Assembly (NCBI GenBank): GCA_016793165.1
Contig: JAEULA010000071.1
Location: forward strand, 1-64,000
Direction of reading: 5' to 3'
Source of the DNA: Alphaproteobacteria bacterium
GTDB lineage: Bacteria > Pseudomonadota > Alphaproteobacteria > CACIAM-22H2
Length of the DNA: 64,000 bases
Positions 9,225-18,642 of this stretch are shown piece by piece (position 1 is the stretch's first letter; each line of letters starts with the position of its first letter). The notes under the pieces are model-generated. The model did not search any database, was not told the DNA's origin, and saw only the letters and a list, made by a program, of their open reading frames with translations. A program made the position numbers and the translations under genes.

Positions 9225-11915
9225 ATGAGGGGTGCCGGCAAGGGCGTGGTCGCGGGTCGGGCAGTTGCCCTGTCCATGAGCACGATCGCATTCACGGTGT
9301 GCTTCGCCGTCTGGACGATATTTTCGATCATCGGCGTTCAGATCAAGCAGGAACTCGGACTCAACGACACGCAGTTCGGTCTCCTGGTCGGCACCCCGAT
9401 CCTCACCGGCTCGCTGATCCGTCTCGTGCTCGGCATCTGGACCGACCAGTACGGCGGCCGGATCGTCTACGTGCTCGTGATGGTGTCGGCCGCCGCAGCG
9501 ACGTGGATGCTGTCCTGGGCCTACAGCTACGAGACGTTCCTGCTCGCGGCGCTCGGAGTTGGAGTCGCCGGCGGCGCCTTCGCGGTCGGAATCGCCTACG
9601 TCTCGCGCTGGTACCCGAAGGAGATGCAGGGCACGGCGCTCGGCGTGTTCGGCGCCGGCAACGTCGGCGCCGCGGTCACCAAGTTCATCGCGCCGATGAT
9701 CATGGTCGCGTTCGGGTGGAAGGCCGTCGCACAGGTCTGGGCGGTCGGGCTGCTCGTCATGGCGGTCGTGTTCTTCGTCACGACCCAAGACGACCCGCAT
9801 CTCGCCGAGCGGCGGCGCACCGGCGCGCGGCCGCAAAGCTTCGCCGAGCAGATGGCGCCGCTCAAGAATCTCCAGGTCTGGCGCTTCGCGCTCTACTACT
9901 TCTTCGTCTTCGGTGCCTTCGTCGCGCTCTCGCTTTGGCTGCCGCGCTACTACGTCGGCGTCTACGGCCTCGACATCGTCAGCGCGGGGCTGCTCGGGGC
10001 GGCCTATTCGATCCCGGGCTCGCTGTTCCGCATCCTCGGCGGCACGCTGTCGGACCGGTACGGTGCGCGCCGGGTCATGTACTGGACCTTCATCGGCTCC
10101 GTCGTCTGCACGTTCCTGCTCGCCTACCCTTCAACGACCTACACAGTCGCGGGTATCCGCGGACCGATCACCTTCAGCCTGTCACTCGGCTTCGTGCCGT
10201 TCATGCTGCTGACCTTCGCGCTGGGCTTCTTCATGAGCCTGGGCAAGGCGGCGGTCTACAAGCACATCCCCGTCTACTACCCCGACCATGTCGGCTCGGT
10301 TGGCGGCATCGTCGGGCTGATCGGCGGCATCGGCGGATTCCTGCTGCCGATCGCCTTCGGCGTGCTCAACGACGTCACAGGCGTGTGGACGAGCTGCTTC
10401 ATGCTGCTCTTCCTGCTCGTCGCGATGGCGCTGGCGTGGATGCACTTCGCGATCATGCGGCTCGAGCGCAAGCCCTTCGATCTTCCGGAGCTCGAGAGCC
10501 CCGCCGTCCTGCTGGACTGGAACCCGAACGACGCCGCGTTCTGGGCGGCGAAGGGACGGGCGATCGCCACGCGGAACCTCTGGATCTCGATCCCCGCGCT
10601 GCTGCTCGCATTCGCCGTGTGGATGGTGTGGAGCGTCGTCGTCGTGAACCTCCCGGCCATCGGCTTCACCTACACGACCGACCAGCTCTTCTGGCTCGCG
10701 GCGCTGCCGGGCCTGTCGGGCGCGACGCTGCGGATCTTCTACTCCTTCACCGTTCCGATATTCGGCGGGCGGACCTGGACCGCGATGTCGACGGCTTCGC
10801 TGCTCGTGCCCGCGATCGGCATCGGAATGGCGGTGCAGAACCCGGGCACGCCGTACATCGCCATGCTCGTCCTGGCGCTGCTGTGCGGCCTCGGCGGCGG
10901 GAACTTCGCCTCCTCGATGTCGAACATCAGTTTCTTCTTCCCGCAGGCCGAGAAGGGCAAGGCGCTCGGCCTGAACGCCGGTCTGGGCAATCTCGGCGTC
11001 AGCGCGGTGCAGTTCGTGGTGCCGATCGCCATCACGGCGGGGGTCTTCGGGGCGTTCGGCGGCCCCCCGCAGGCGGTGGTCAAGGGCGGCGCGAGCGGGT
11101 CGATGTGGCTGCAGAACGCCGGCTACGTGTGGGTGCCGTTCATCGTCGCGGCGACGCTGGCCGCGTGGTTCGGCATGAACGACATCGCCAGCGCGCGCGC
11201 CTCCTTCGCCGAGCAGGCGGTGATCTTCCGGCGCAAGCACAACTGGCTGATGTGCTGGCTCTATGTCGGCACCTTCGGGTCCTTCATCGGCTACTCCGCG
11301 GGATTCCCGCTGCTGATGAAGACGCAGTTCCCCGATGCGAACCCGCTGCAATACGCCTTCCTCGGGCCGCTCGTCGGCTCGCTGACACGGTCGTTCAGCG
11401 GCGGCCTCTGCGATCGCGTCGGCGGCGCGCGCGTCACCCAGTGGGTCTTCGTCGCGATGATCGCCGGCGTGCTCGGGGTGCTTTTCTTCGTCGGCGCCGG
11501 TCAGTTCTGGGGCTTCTTCCTGACGTTCATGCTGCTCTTCGCCGCCGCGGGCGTGGGCAACGCGTCGACGTTCCAGATGATCCCCGCGATCTTCCTCTTC
11601 CAGCACCGCGGCTGGGCCGCGGGCGGCGGCCCGGACGCGCTCCAGGCGGTGCCGCAACGCGCGGCGAAGGAGGCGGCTGCGGTGCTCGGCTTCTCCTCGG
11701 CGATCGGCGCCTATGGCGCCTTCTTCATCCCGAAGACCTTCGGCAGTTCGATCGCGCTGACCGGCAGCCCCGCGGGCGCCCTGTACGTATTCCTCGCCTT
11801 CTACGCCAGCTGCCTGGCGCTGAACTGGTGGTTCTACACGCGTCCCGGCGCCGAGATCCGCTTCGACGCGTCGACGCCGCCGCCACCGTTCGGCGCCTCG
11901 CAGCCGGCGCAGTGA
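9225..11915 (+). CDS. narK: NarK1-NarK2 fused nitrate/nitrite transporter
   Basis: 896 residues with two complete 12-helix MFS units (about 15-412 and 450-885) joined by a short linker. This is the NarK1-NarK2 fusion known from Paracoccus, where the first unit is a nitrate/proton symporter and the second a nitrate/nitrite antiporter. Each half keeps the two substrate-binding arginines in helices 2 and 8 (SLIRLVLG and SLFRILGG; ATLRIFYS and GSLTRSFSG) and Gly-rich nitrate signatures (GAGNVGAA; GLNAGLGNLG). The start is the ATG after GGAG at 9212-9215. First gene of the nar operon. Confidence 0.93.
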   Translation: MRGAGKGVVAGRAVALSMSTIAFTVCFAVWTIFSIIGVQIKQELGLNDTQFGLLVGTPILTGSLIRLVLGIWTDQYGGRIVYVLVMVSAAAATWMLSWAYSYETFLLAALGVGVAGGAFAVGIAYVSRWYPKEMQGTALGVFGAGNVGAAVTKFIAPMIMVAFGWKAVAQVWAVGLLVMAVVFFVTTQDDPHLAERRRTGARPQSFAEQMAPLKNLQVWRFALYYFFVFGAFVALSLWLPRYYVGVYGLDIVSAGLLGAAYSIPGSLFRILGGTLSDRYGARRVMYWTFIGSVVCTFLLAYPSTTYTVAGIRGPITFSLSLGFVPFMLLTFALGFFMSLGKAAVYKHIPVYYPDHVGSVGGIVGLIGGIGGFLLPIAFGVLNDVTGVWTSCFMLLFLLVAMALAWMHFAIMRLERKPFDLPELESPAVLLDWNPNDAAFWAAKGRAIATRNLWISIPALLLAFAVWMVWSVVVVNLPAIGFTYTTDQLFWLAALPGLSGATLRIFYSFTVPIFGGRTWTAMSTASLLVPAIGIGMAVQNPGTPYIAMLVLALLCGLGGGNFASSMSNISFFFPQAEKGKALGLNAGLGNLGVSAVQFVVPIAITAGVFGAFGGPPQAVVKGGASGSMWLQNAGYVWVPFIVAATLAAWFGMNDIASARASFAEQAVIFRRKHNWLMCWLYVGTFGSFIGYSAGFPLLMKTQFPDANPLQYAFLGPLVGSLTRSFSGGLCDRVGGARVTQWVFVAMIAGVLGVLFFVGAGQFWGFFLTFMLLFAAAGVGNASTFQMIPAIFLFQHRGWAAGGGPDALQAVPQRAAKEAAAVLGFSSAIGAYGAFFIPKTFGSSIALTGSPAGALYVFLAFYASCLALNWWFYTRPGAEIRFDASTPPPPFGASQPAQ

Positions 11916-11955
11916 CCGGCATCCGGCCCGCGACATCCACTCGGAGAGACTCTCC

Positions 11956-14900
11956 ATGAGCCACTTCCTCGACCGCCTGATGTTCTTCCGAAAGAACGCG
12001 GAGAATTTCTCAGGCCAGCACGGCGTCGTCACCAACGAGGACCGCGGATGGGAGGAGGCATACCGGTCGCGATGGGCGCACGACCGCATCGTGCGGTCGA
12101 CCCATGGCGCGAATTGCACGGGCTCGTGCTCGTGGAAGATCTACGTCAAGGGCGGGATCGTCACCTGGGAGACGCAGCAGACGGATTATCCGCGCACGCG
12201 GCCGGACCTCCCGAACCACGAGCCGCGCGGCTGCTCGCGCGGCGCGTCGTACAGCTGGTACCTCTATTCGGCGAACCGGCTCAAATATCCGTTGATCCGC
12301 GGCCGCCTGCTCAAGCTCTGGCGCGCGGCGAAGCAGGCGCACCCGGATCCCGTCCTGGCCTGGGCGTCGATCGTCGGGGATCCGGTGAAGCGCCGCGAGT
12401 ACCAGAAGGTGCGCGGCCTGGGCGGCTTCGTGCGCGCGAGCTGGGAGGAGGCGAACGAGATCGTCGCCGCCGCGAACGTCCACACGGCGAAGACGTGGGG
12501 CCCGGACCGCATCATCGGCTTCTCCCCGATCCCGGCGATGTCGATGGTCTCCTACGCCGCGGGCTCGCGGTACCTGAGCCTGATCGGCGGCGTCTGCATG
12601 AGCTTCTACGACTGGTACTGCGACCTGCCGCCGTCGAGCCCGCAGACCTGGGGCGAGCAGACCGACGTCCCGGAATCCGCGGACTGGTACAATTCGAACT
12701 TCATCATGATGTGGGGCTCGAACGTGCCGCAGACGCGCACGCCCGACGCCCATTTCATGACCGAGGTCCGCTACAAGGGCGCGAAGATCGTCACCGTGAC
12801 GCCCGACTACTCCGAGGCGTCCAAGTTCGCCGACATCTGGCTCGCGCCCAAGCAGGGGACCGACGCCGCGCTCGCGATGGCGATGGGCCACGTCATCCTC
12901 ACGGAATGGCATGCGAAGGGCCGCAGCCCGTATTTCGACGACTACTGCCGCCGCTATACCGACATGCCGATGCTGGTCCGGCTGGAGCGGAAGGACGGCC
13001 GGCTCGTCGCGGGCCGGATGCTGCGCAGCTCGGATTTCGCCGATGCCAAAGGCGAGACCAACAATCCAGACTGGAAGCCGCTGGCGATCGACGAGTCGAG
13101 CGACGCGCTTGTCGTGCCCACCGGCTCGGTCGGCTTCCGCTGGGGCGAGAAGGGCAAGTGGAATCTCGAGAACCGCGATGCGGCGACGGGCGCCAAGTTC
13201 AGGCCGCGGCTGACCCTGGCCGGGACGAGCGACGAGATCGTGTCGGTCGCGTTCCCGTATTTTGGCAATCTCGCGCACGAGCACTTCCCCGCGACGGCCC
13301 ACGCCTCGATCCTCGAGCGCAGCATCCCGGCCCGCCGCGTGGGGCTGAAGGACGGCGAGGCGCTGGTGGCGACGGTCTACGACCTGTTTCTCGCGAATTA
13401 CGGCGTCGATCGCGGCTTCGGGGGCGGCAACGTCGCGGCGCGATTCGAGGACGACGTGCCGTACACGCCGGCCTGGCAGGAAAGGATTACCGGCGTGAAG
13501 GCGGCGGACGTGATCGCGGTCGCCCGCGAGTTCGCGTCCACCGCCGACAAGACCCGGGGCAAGGCCATGGTGATCCTCGGCGCGGCGGTCAACCACTGGT
13601 ACCACGCGGACATGAACTACCGCGGCATCATCAATCTGCTGGTGATGTGCGGCTGCATCGGGCAGTCCGGCGGCGGCTGGTCGCATTATGTCGGCCAGGA
13701 GAAGCTGCGGCCGCAGTCGGGATGGACGCCGCTCGCCTTCGCGCTGGACTGGCACCGGCCGCCGAAGCAGATGAACTCCACCTCGTTCTTCTATGCGCAC
13801 ACCGGGCAGTGGCGGTACGAGCGCCTGGGCATCGACGAGATCCTGTCCCCGCTGGCGAAGGGGGAGCTCAGCGGCAGCCTGATCGATTTCAACGTGCGCG
13901 CCGAGCGGATGGGCTGGCTTCCGTCGGCGCCCCAGCTCCAGTGCGGCGGTCTGCGCGCCGTGCGCGACGCCGCGGCGGCGGGCGAGGAGCCGACGGCCTG
14001 GGCCGCGAAGCAGCTCAAGTCGGGCGCGCTGAAGATGAGCTGCGAGGATCCCGACGATCCCCGCAACTGGCCGCGCAACATGTTCGTGTGGCGCTCGAAC
14101 CTGCTCGGCTCCAGCGGCAAGGGCCACGAGTATTTCCTCAAGTACCTGCTCGGCACGCAGCACGGCTTGCAGGGCAAGGACCTCGGCGCGGAAGGGCTCG
14201 CCACGCCGCAGGAGGTGGCATGGCGCGACGCGGGCGCGGAGGGCAAGCTCGACCTGCTCGTGACTCTCGACTTCCGGATGTCCACGACCTGCATGTACTC
14301 CGACATCGTGCTGCCGACCGCCACCTGGTACGAGAAGCACGACCTCAACACCTCCGACATGCATCCCTTCATCCATCCCCTGTCGGCGGCGGTGGATCCG
14401 GCATGGGAGTCGCGCAGCGACTGGGAGATCTTCAAGGGCATCGCGGAGCGCTTCTCCGCGCTGTGCCCGCGCCATCTCGGCGTCGAGAAGGAGCTCGTTC
14501 TCACACCGATCCTGCACGACACGCCCGGCGAGCTGGCGCAGCCGTTCGAGCCGAAGGAATGGCGCAAGGGCGAGTGCGACCTGGTGCCCGGCAGGACCGC
14601 GCCGTCGATGGCGGTGATCGAGCGCGACTACCCGAACACCTACCGGAAGTTCACGGCGCTCGGGCCGCTGCTCGCCAGTCTCGGGAACGGCGGCAAGGGC
14701 ATGGCCTGGAACACCGAGGAGGAGATCGCGTTCCTCAAGGAGCTCAATCGCGTCGTCACCGAGGACGGCGTCACCAAGGGGCTGCCGCGCATCGACAGCG
14801 ACATCGACGCGGCCGAGGTGATCCTGACGCTGGCGCCGGAGACCAACGGCCGGGTCGCGGTGAAGTCATGGGCGTCGCTCGCGACCTTCACGGGCCGCGA

Positions 14901-15699
14901 TCACGGCCACCTCGCGGTGCCGCGCGAGGACGACAAGATCCGCTTCCGGGACGTGCAGGCGCAGCCGCGCAAGATCATCTCCTCGCCGATCTGGTCGGGG
15001 ATCGAGTCGGAACACGTCAGCTACAACGCCGGCTACACCAACGTGCACGAGCTGATCCCCTGGCGCACGCTCACCGGGCGCCAGCAGCTCTACCAGGACC
15101 ATCCGTGGATGCTGGCCTTCGGCGAAGGCCTCTGCCTCTACAAGCCTCCGATCGACACCAAGGCGGTGGCGCCGCTCCTCGGCAAGCGCCCCAACGGCCA
15201 TCCCGAGATCGTCCTGAACTTCATCACGCCGCACCAGAAGTGGGGCATCCACTCCACCTACACGGACAACCTGATGATGCTCACGCTCTCGCGCGGCGGG
15301 CCGATCGTCTGGCTCAGCGAGGTGGACGCGAAGAAGGCCGGGATCGAGGACAACGACTGGATCGAGGCCTTCAACACGAACGGCGCGCTCGTCGCGCGCG
15401 CGGTGGTGTCCCAGCGCGTGCGCGAGGGGATGGTGCTCATGTACCACGCGCAGGAGAAGATCGTGAACGTGCCAGGCAGCGAGATCACGAACGCGCGGGG
15501 CGGCATCCACAACTCGGTGACGCGGACCTGCCCGAAGCCGACGCACATGATCGGCGGCTATGCCCAGCAGGCCTACGGCTTCAACTATCACGGCACGATC
15601 GGCACGAACCGCGACGAGTTCGTCATCGTGCGCAAGCAGTCGAAGGTCGATTGGCTCGAGCGGCCGCACGCGGGATCCCCCGCCGCGGCGGCCGAGTGA
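11956..15699 (+). CDS. narG: Respiratory nitrate reductase alpha subunit NarG
   Basis: Molybdenum catalytic subunit reducing nitrate to nitrite on the cytoplasmic face of the membrane. 1247 residues, the same as the E. coli protein. The FS0 cluster ligands are His50, Cys54, Cys58 and Cys93, and the molybdenum ligand Asp223 is in WYCDLPP; all are shifted by one from E. coli. It binds Mo-bisMGD, and no Tat signal is present, as expected for membrane-bound NarG. The ribosome-binding site GGAGA precedes the ATG. It starts 40 bp after narK and continues into narHJI. Confidence 0.98.
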   Translation: MSHFLDRLMFFRKNAENFSGQHGVVTNEDRGWEEAYRSRWAHDRIVRSTHGANCTGSCSWKIYVKGGIVTWETQQTDYPRTRPDLPNHEPRGCSRGASYSWYLYSANRLKYPLIRGRLLKLWRAAKQAHPDPVLAWASIVGDPVKRREYQKVRGLGGFVRASWEEANEIVAAANVHTAKTWGPDRIIGFSPIPAMSMVSYAAGSRYLSLIGGVCMSFYDWYCDLPPSSPQTWGEQTDVPESADWYNSNFIMMWGSNVPQTRTPDAHFMTEVRYKGAKIVTVTPDYSEASKFADIWLAPKQGTDAALAMAMGHVILTEWHAKGRSPYFDDYCRRYTDMPMLVRLERKDGRLVAGRMLRSSDFADAKGETNNPDWKPLAIDESSDALVVPTGSVGFRWGEKGKWNLENRDAATGAKFRPRLTLAGTSDEIVSVAFPYFGNLAHEHFPATAHASILERSIPARRVGLKDGEALVATVYDLFLANYGVDRGFGGGNVAARFEDDVPYTPAWQERITGVKAADVIAVAREFASTADKTRGKAMVILGAAVNHWYHADMNYRGIINLLVMCGCIGQSGGGWSHYVGQEKLRPQSGWTPLAFALDWHRPPKQMNSTSFFYAHTGQWRYERLGIDEILSPLAKGELSGSLIDFNVRAERMGWLPSAPQLQCGGLRAVRDAAAAGEEPTAWAAKQLKSGALKMSCEDPDDPRNWPRNMFVWRSNLLGSSGKGHEYFLKYLLGTQHGLQGKDLGAEGLATPQEVAWRDAGAEGKLDLLVTLDFRMSTTCMYSDIVLPTATWYEKHDLNTSDMHPFIHPLSAAVDPAWESRSDWEIFKGIAERFSALCPRHLGVEKELVLTPILHDTPGELAQPFEPKEWRKGECDLVPGRTAPSMAVIERDYPNTYRKFTALGPLLASLGNGGKGMAWNTEEEIAFLKELNRVVTEDGVTKGLPRIDSDIDAAEVILTLAPETNGRVAVKSWASLATFTGRDHGHLAVPREDDKIRFRDVQAQPRKIISSPIWSGIESEHVSYNAGYTNVHELIPWRTLTGRQQLYQDHPWMLAFGEGLCLYKPPIDTKAVAPLLGKRPNGHPEIVLNFITPHQKWGIHSTYTDNLMMLTLSRGGPIVWLSEVDAKKAGIEDNDWIEAFNTNGALVARAVVSQRVREGMVLMYHAQEKIVNVPGSEITNARGGIHNSVTRTCPKPTHMIGGYAQQAYGFNYHGTIGTNRDEFVIVRKQSKVDWLERPHAGSPAAAAE

Positions 15700-15727
15700 C
15701 GACCGAGGCCCGGGAAGGAGAGTTGTC

Positions 15728-17254
15728 ATGAAGGTCCGTGCCCAGATCGCGATGGTCCTGAACCTCGACAAGTGCATCGGGTGTCACACCTGCTCGGTGA
15801 CGTGCAAGAACGTCTGGACGAGCCGGGAGGGCGTCGAATACGCCTGGTTCAACAACGTCGAGACCAAGCCCGGCATCGGCTATCCGAAGGAGTGGGAGAA
15901 CCAGGAGCGCTGGAAGGGCGGCTGGCGGCGGACGCGCGCCGGAAAGTTGGTCCCGCGGATCGGCGGCAAGTGGCGCATCCTCGCGAACATCTTCGCCAAT
16001 CCGAACCTGCCGGAGATCGACGACTACTACGAGCCCTTCACCTTCGACTACGAGCACCTGCAGACGGCGCCGGAGTCCGAGGCGATGCCGGTCGCGCGCC
16101 CGGTGTCGCTGATCACCGGCGAGAGGATGGAAAAGATCGCGTGGGGCCCGAACTGGGAGGAGATCCTCGGCACCGAGTTCGCCAAGCGCTCGAAGGACCG
16201 CAACTTCGACCAGATCCAGAAGGAGATCTACGGCCAGTTCGAGAAGACCTTCATGTTCTACCTGCCTCGGCTGTGCGAGCACTGCCTCAATCCCGCCTGC
16301 GTCGCGGCGTGCCCGTCGGGGTCGATCTACAAGCGCGAGGAGGACGGCATCGTCCTCGTCGACCAGGACAAGTGCCGCGGGTGGCGCATGTGCGTCTCGG
16401 CCTGCCCGTACAAGAAGATCTATTACAACTGGCAATCGGGGAAGGCCGAGAAGTGCATCTTCTGCTACCCCCGCATCGAGGCGGGGGAGCCGACGGTGTG
16501 CTCGGAAACCTGCGTCGGCCGCATCCGCTATCTCGGCGTGCTCCTCTACGATGCCGACCGCATCGAAGAGGTCGCGTCGGTCGAGGACGAGCACAAGCTC
16601 TATCCCGCGCAACTCTCGCTGTTCCTCGATCCCAACGATCCCGAGGTGATCGCGCAGGCGCGACGCGACGGCGTGCCGGAGGCTTGGCTGACGGCGGCGC
16701 GGAACTCCCCGACCTACAAGATGGCGATCGACTGGCGCATCGCCTTCCCGCTGCATCCCGAGTACCGCACGCTGCCGATGGTCTGGTACGTGCCGCCGCT
16801 GTCGCCGATCACCGCCGCTGCCGACGCGGGCAAGGTCGCGATGGCCAACGAGCTGCCGGACATCCGATCCTTGCGTGTCCCGGTGAAGTACCTCGCGAAC
16901 CTCCTCACGGCGGGCGACGAGGTGCCGATGGTGCTGGGCCTCGAACGCATGGCCGCGATGCGCGTCTACATGCGCGCCAAGCACGTCGACGGGGTGGAGC
17001 GCGAGGACGTGCTGCACAAGGTCGGCCTGACGGTCGAGCGAGTCGAGGAGATGTACCGGACGATGGCGATCGCGAACTACGAGGACCGCTACGTCATCCC
17101 GACCACGCATCGCGAGTACGCCGAGAGCGCCTTCGACCTGAAGGGCGCCTGTGGCTTCTCGTTCGGGAACGGCTGCAGCGACGGGATGGACGGCAAGGGG
17201 CTGTTCGGCGGCGGCACCTCGAAGCCGCGCACGCCGATGGAGGCGAAGCGATGA
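15728..17254 (+). CDS. narH: Respiratory nitrate reductase beta subunit NarH
   Basis: Electron-transfer subunit with four Fe-S clusters carrying electrons from NarI haems to NarG. 508 residues (E. coli 512). The first cluster motif is CIGCHTCSVTC at 16-26. Later groups are CEHCLNPACVAAC, CRGWRMCVSAC and CIFCYPR...CSETC. The Trp in CRGWRMC replaces a cysteine and marks the [3Fe-4S] cluster, as in other NarH. GGAAGGAG lies before the ATG. Its TGA overlaps the narJ ATG (ATGA). Confidence 0.98.
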   Translation: MKVRAQIAMVLNLDKCIGCHTCSVTCKNVWTSREGVEYAWFNNVETKPGIGYPKEWENQERWKGGWRRTRAGKLVPRIGGKWRILANIFANPNLPEIDDYYEPFTFDYEHLQTAPESEAMPVARPVSLITGERMEKIAWGPNWEEILGTEFAKRSKDRNFDQIQKEIYGQFEKTFMFYLPRLCEHCLNPACVAACPSGSIYKREEDGIVLVDQDKCRGWRMCVSACPYKKIYYNWQSGKAEKCIFCYPRIEAGEPTVCSETCVGRIRYLGVLLYDADRIEEVASVEDEHKLYPAQLSLFLDPNDPEVIAQARRDGVPEAWLTAARNSPTYKMAIDWRIAFPLHPEYRTLPMVWYVPPLSPITAAADAGKVAMANELPDIRSLRVPVKYLANLLTAGDEVPMVLGLERMAAMRVYMRAKHVDGVEREDVLHKVGLTVERVEEMYRTMAIANYEDRYVIPTTHREYAESAFDLKGACGFSFGNGCSDGMDGKGLFGGGTSKPRTPMEAKR

Positions 17255-17901
17255 AGACCTATCGCATCCTCGCGCGCCTGCTCGACTATCCGACCGCGCC
17301 GCTCGTCGCCGCGCTGCCCGAGCTGCGCGCGCTGCTGGTGGCCGAGGACGTCCTTCCGCCGGCCCCGCGCGCGGCGGTGATCGGTCTGATGGAGCGGCTG
17401 GCGACGGCCGACCTGATCGACAGCCAGGCGATCCACGTGCAGCACTTCGATCGCGTCCGGACCCTCTCGCTGCACCTGTTCGAGCACGTGCATGGCGACG
17501 CCCGATCGCGCGGGCAGGCGATGGTCGATCTGGTCGAGCTCTACCGCCGGCACGGCCTCGACGTGACCGCGAAGGAGCTTCCCGACTATCTGCCGCTCGT
17601 CCTCGAGTTCTTCTCGGTCATGGCGCCCGGCGCGGCGCGCGAGCATCTCGCCGAGACGACGCCGATCCTGGCGCGGCTGAAGGCGCGGTTGGAGGCGCGA
17701 GGCAGCGACTACGCGTCGCTGTTCGATGCGCTCATCGCCATCGCGGCGATCAAGGTCGCGCCGGTCGCGATCGACGGCGATCCCGACGAGGAAAGCCCGG
17801 AGGCGATCGACAGGGCCTGGGAGGATGCGGCCGTCACCTTCGGCGCCGCGCCGCCCGCGAAGGACGAGTGCGGCGGCGCCCCGCGCTTCGTCGCCCGCTG
17901 A
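17251..17901 (+). CDS. narJ: Nitrate reductase assembly chaperone NarJ
   Basis: 216-residue cytoplasmic chaperone of the TorD/NarJ family that holds apo-NarG and helps molybdenum cofactor and Fe-S insertion (family knowledge). All-helical, with the family pattern LARLLDYPT near the start, HLFEHVHGDARSRGQAM (67-ish onward) and ELPDYLPLVLEFF. The tail has a cysteine (DECGG) of no known role. The start overlaps the narH stop by four bases, so translation is probably coupled. Confidence 0.95.
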   Translation: MKTYRILARLLDYPTAPLVAALPELRALLVAEDVLPPAPRAAVIGLMERLATADLIDSQAIHVQHFDRVRTLSLHLFEHVHGDARSRGQAMVDLVELYRRHGLDVTAKELPDYLPLVLEFFSVMAPGAAREHLAETTPILARLKARLEARGSDYASLFDALIAIAAIKVAPVAIDGDPDEESPEAIDRAWEDAAVTFGAAPPAKDECGGAPRFVAR

Positions 17902-17928
17902 GCCCCCCCATTGGGAGGTCCCCGTGCC

Positions 17929-18642
17929 ATGACCGACTACGTCGACGTCGTCCTGTTCCAGGTCTATCCGTATGTGTGTCTGTCGGTGTTCCTGATCGGC
18001 AGCCTGATCCGCTTCGATCGCGAGCAGTATTCCTGGCGCTCGGGCTCGAGCCAGATGCTGCGCGCGCGGCAGCTGCGATGGGGCTCGAACCTCTTCCATG
18101 TCGGCATCCTGTTCCTGGTCGTCGGGCACGCGGTCGGCCTGCTGACGCCGCATGCGGTCTACCACCGCGTCATCTCGGCCGAGGCGAAGCAGCTGCTCGC
18201 CATCGTGGCCGGCGGCGTGGCCGGGACCATCTGCTTCGTGGGATTGACTCTGCTGATGCACCGGCGGCTCACCGATCCGCGCATTCGGGCGACGAGTTCG
18301 GCGATGGATGTGGCCGTGCTCGTGGTGTTGTGGACGCAGCTCGTGCTCGGGCTGCTCACGATCCCCTTTTCGCTGGGCCATGCCGACGGCAGCGTGATGA
18401 TCCGCCTGTCCGAGTGGGCCCAGCGCATCGTGACGCTGCGGGCGGGGGCGGCGGAGCTCGTCTCCGGGCTCCCTTGGCCCTATCAGCTCCATCTGGTGCT
18501 GGGGCTGACGATCTTCCTGCTCTTTCCCTTCAGCCGCCTCGTGCACATCTGGTCGGCGCCGATCGGCTACGTGCTGCGCCCCTACCAGGTCGTCCGCCGC
18601 CGCGGCGGGCGCGCCCCGGCGCAGAGGAGGGTGACGCCGTGA
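17929..18642 (+). CDS. narI: Respiratory nitrate reductase gamma subunit NarI (cytochrome b)
   Basis: 237-residue membrane cytochrome b that oxidises quinol and passes electrons to NarH. Five predicted membrane helices. The four haem-ligand histidines His57, His67, His188 and His206 match E. coli 56, 66, 187 and 205. Its basic C-terminal tail is a little longer than in E. coli. I chose the ATG at 17929, with GGGAGG at 17913-17918, over an ATG 18 bp upstream that covers this ribosome-binding site. Its stop overlaps the next GTG (GTGA). Confidence 0.97.
   Translation: MTDYVDVVLFQVYPYVCLSVFLIGSLIRFDREQYSWRSGSSQMLRARQLRWGSNLFHVGILFLVVGHAVGLLTPHAVYHRVISAEAKQLLAIVAGGVAGTICFVGLTLLMHRRLTDPRIRATSSAMDVAVLVVLWTQLVLGLLTIPFSLGHADGSVMIRLSEWAQRIVTLRAGAAELVSGLPWPYQLHLVLGLTIFLLFPFSRLVHIWSAPIGYVLRPYQVVRRRGGRAPAQRRVTP

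Noticed and set aside
12010..14517. An 835-codon minus-strand frame inside narG
   Set aside because: Antisense shadow of narG; no domain, no ribosome-binding site.
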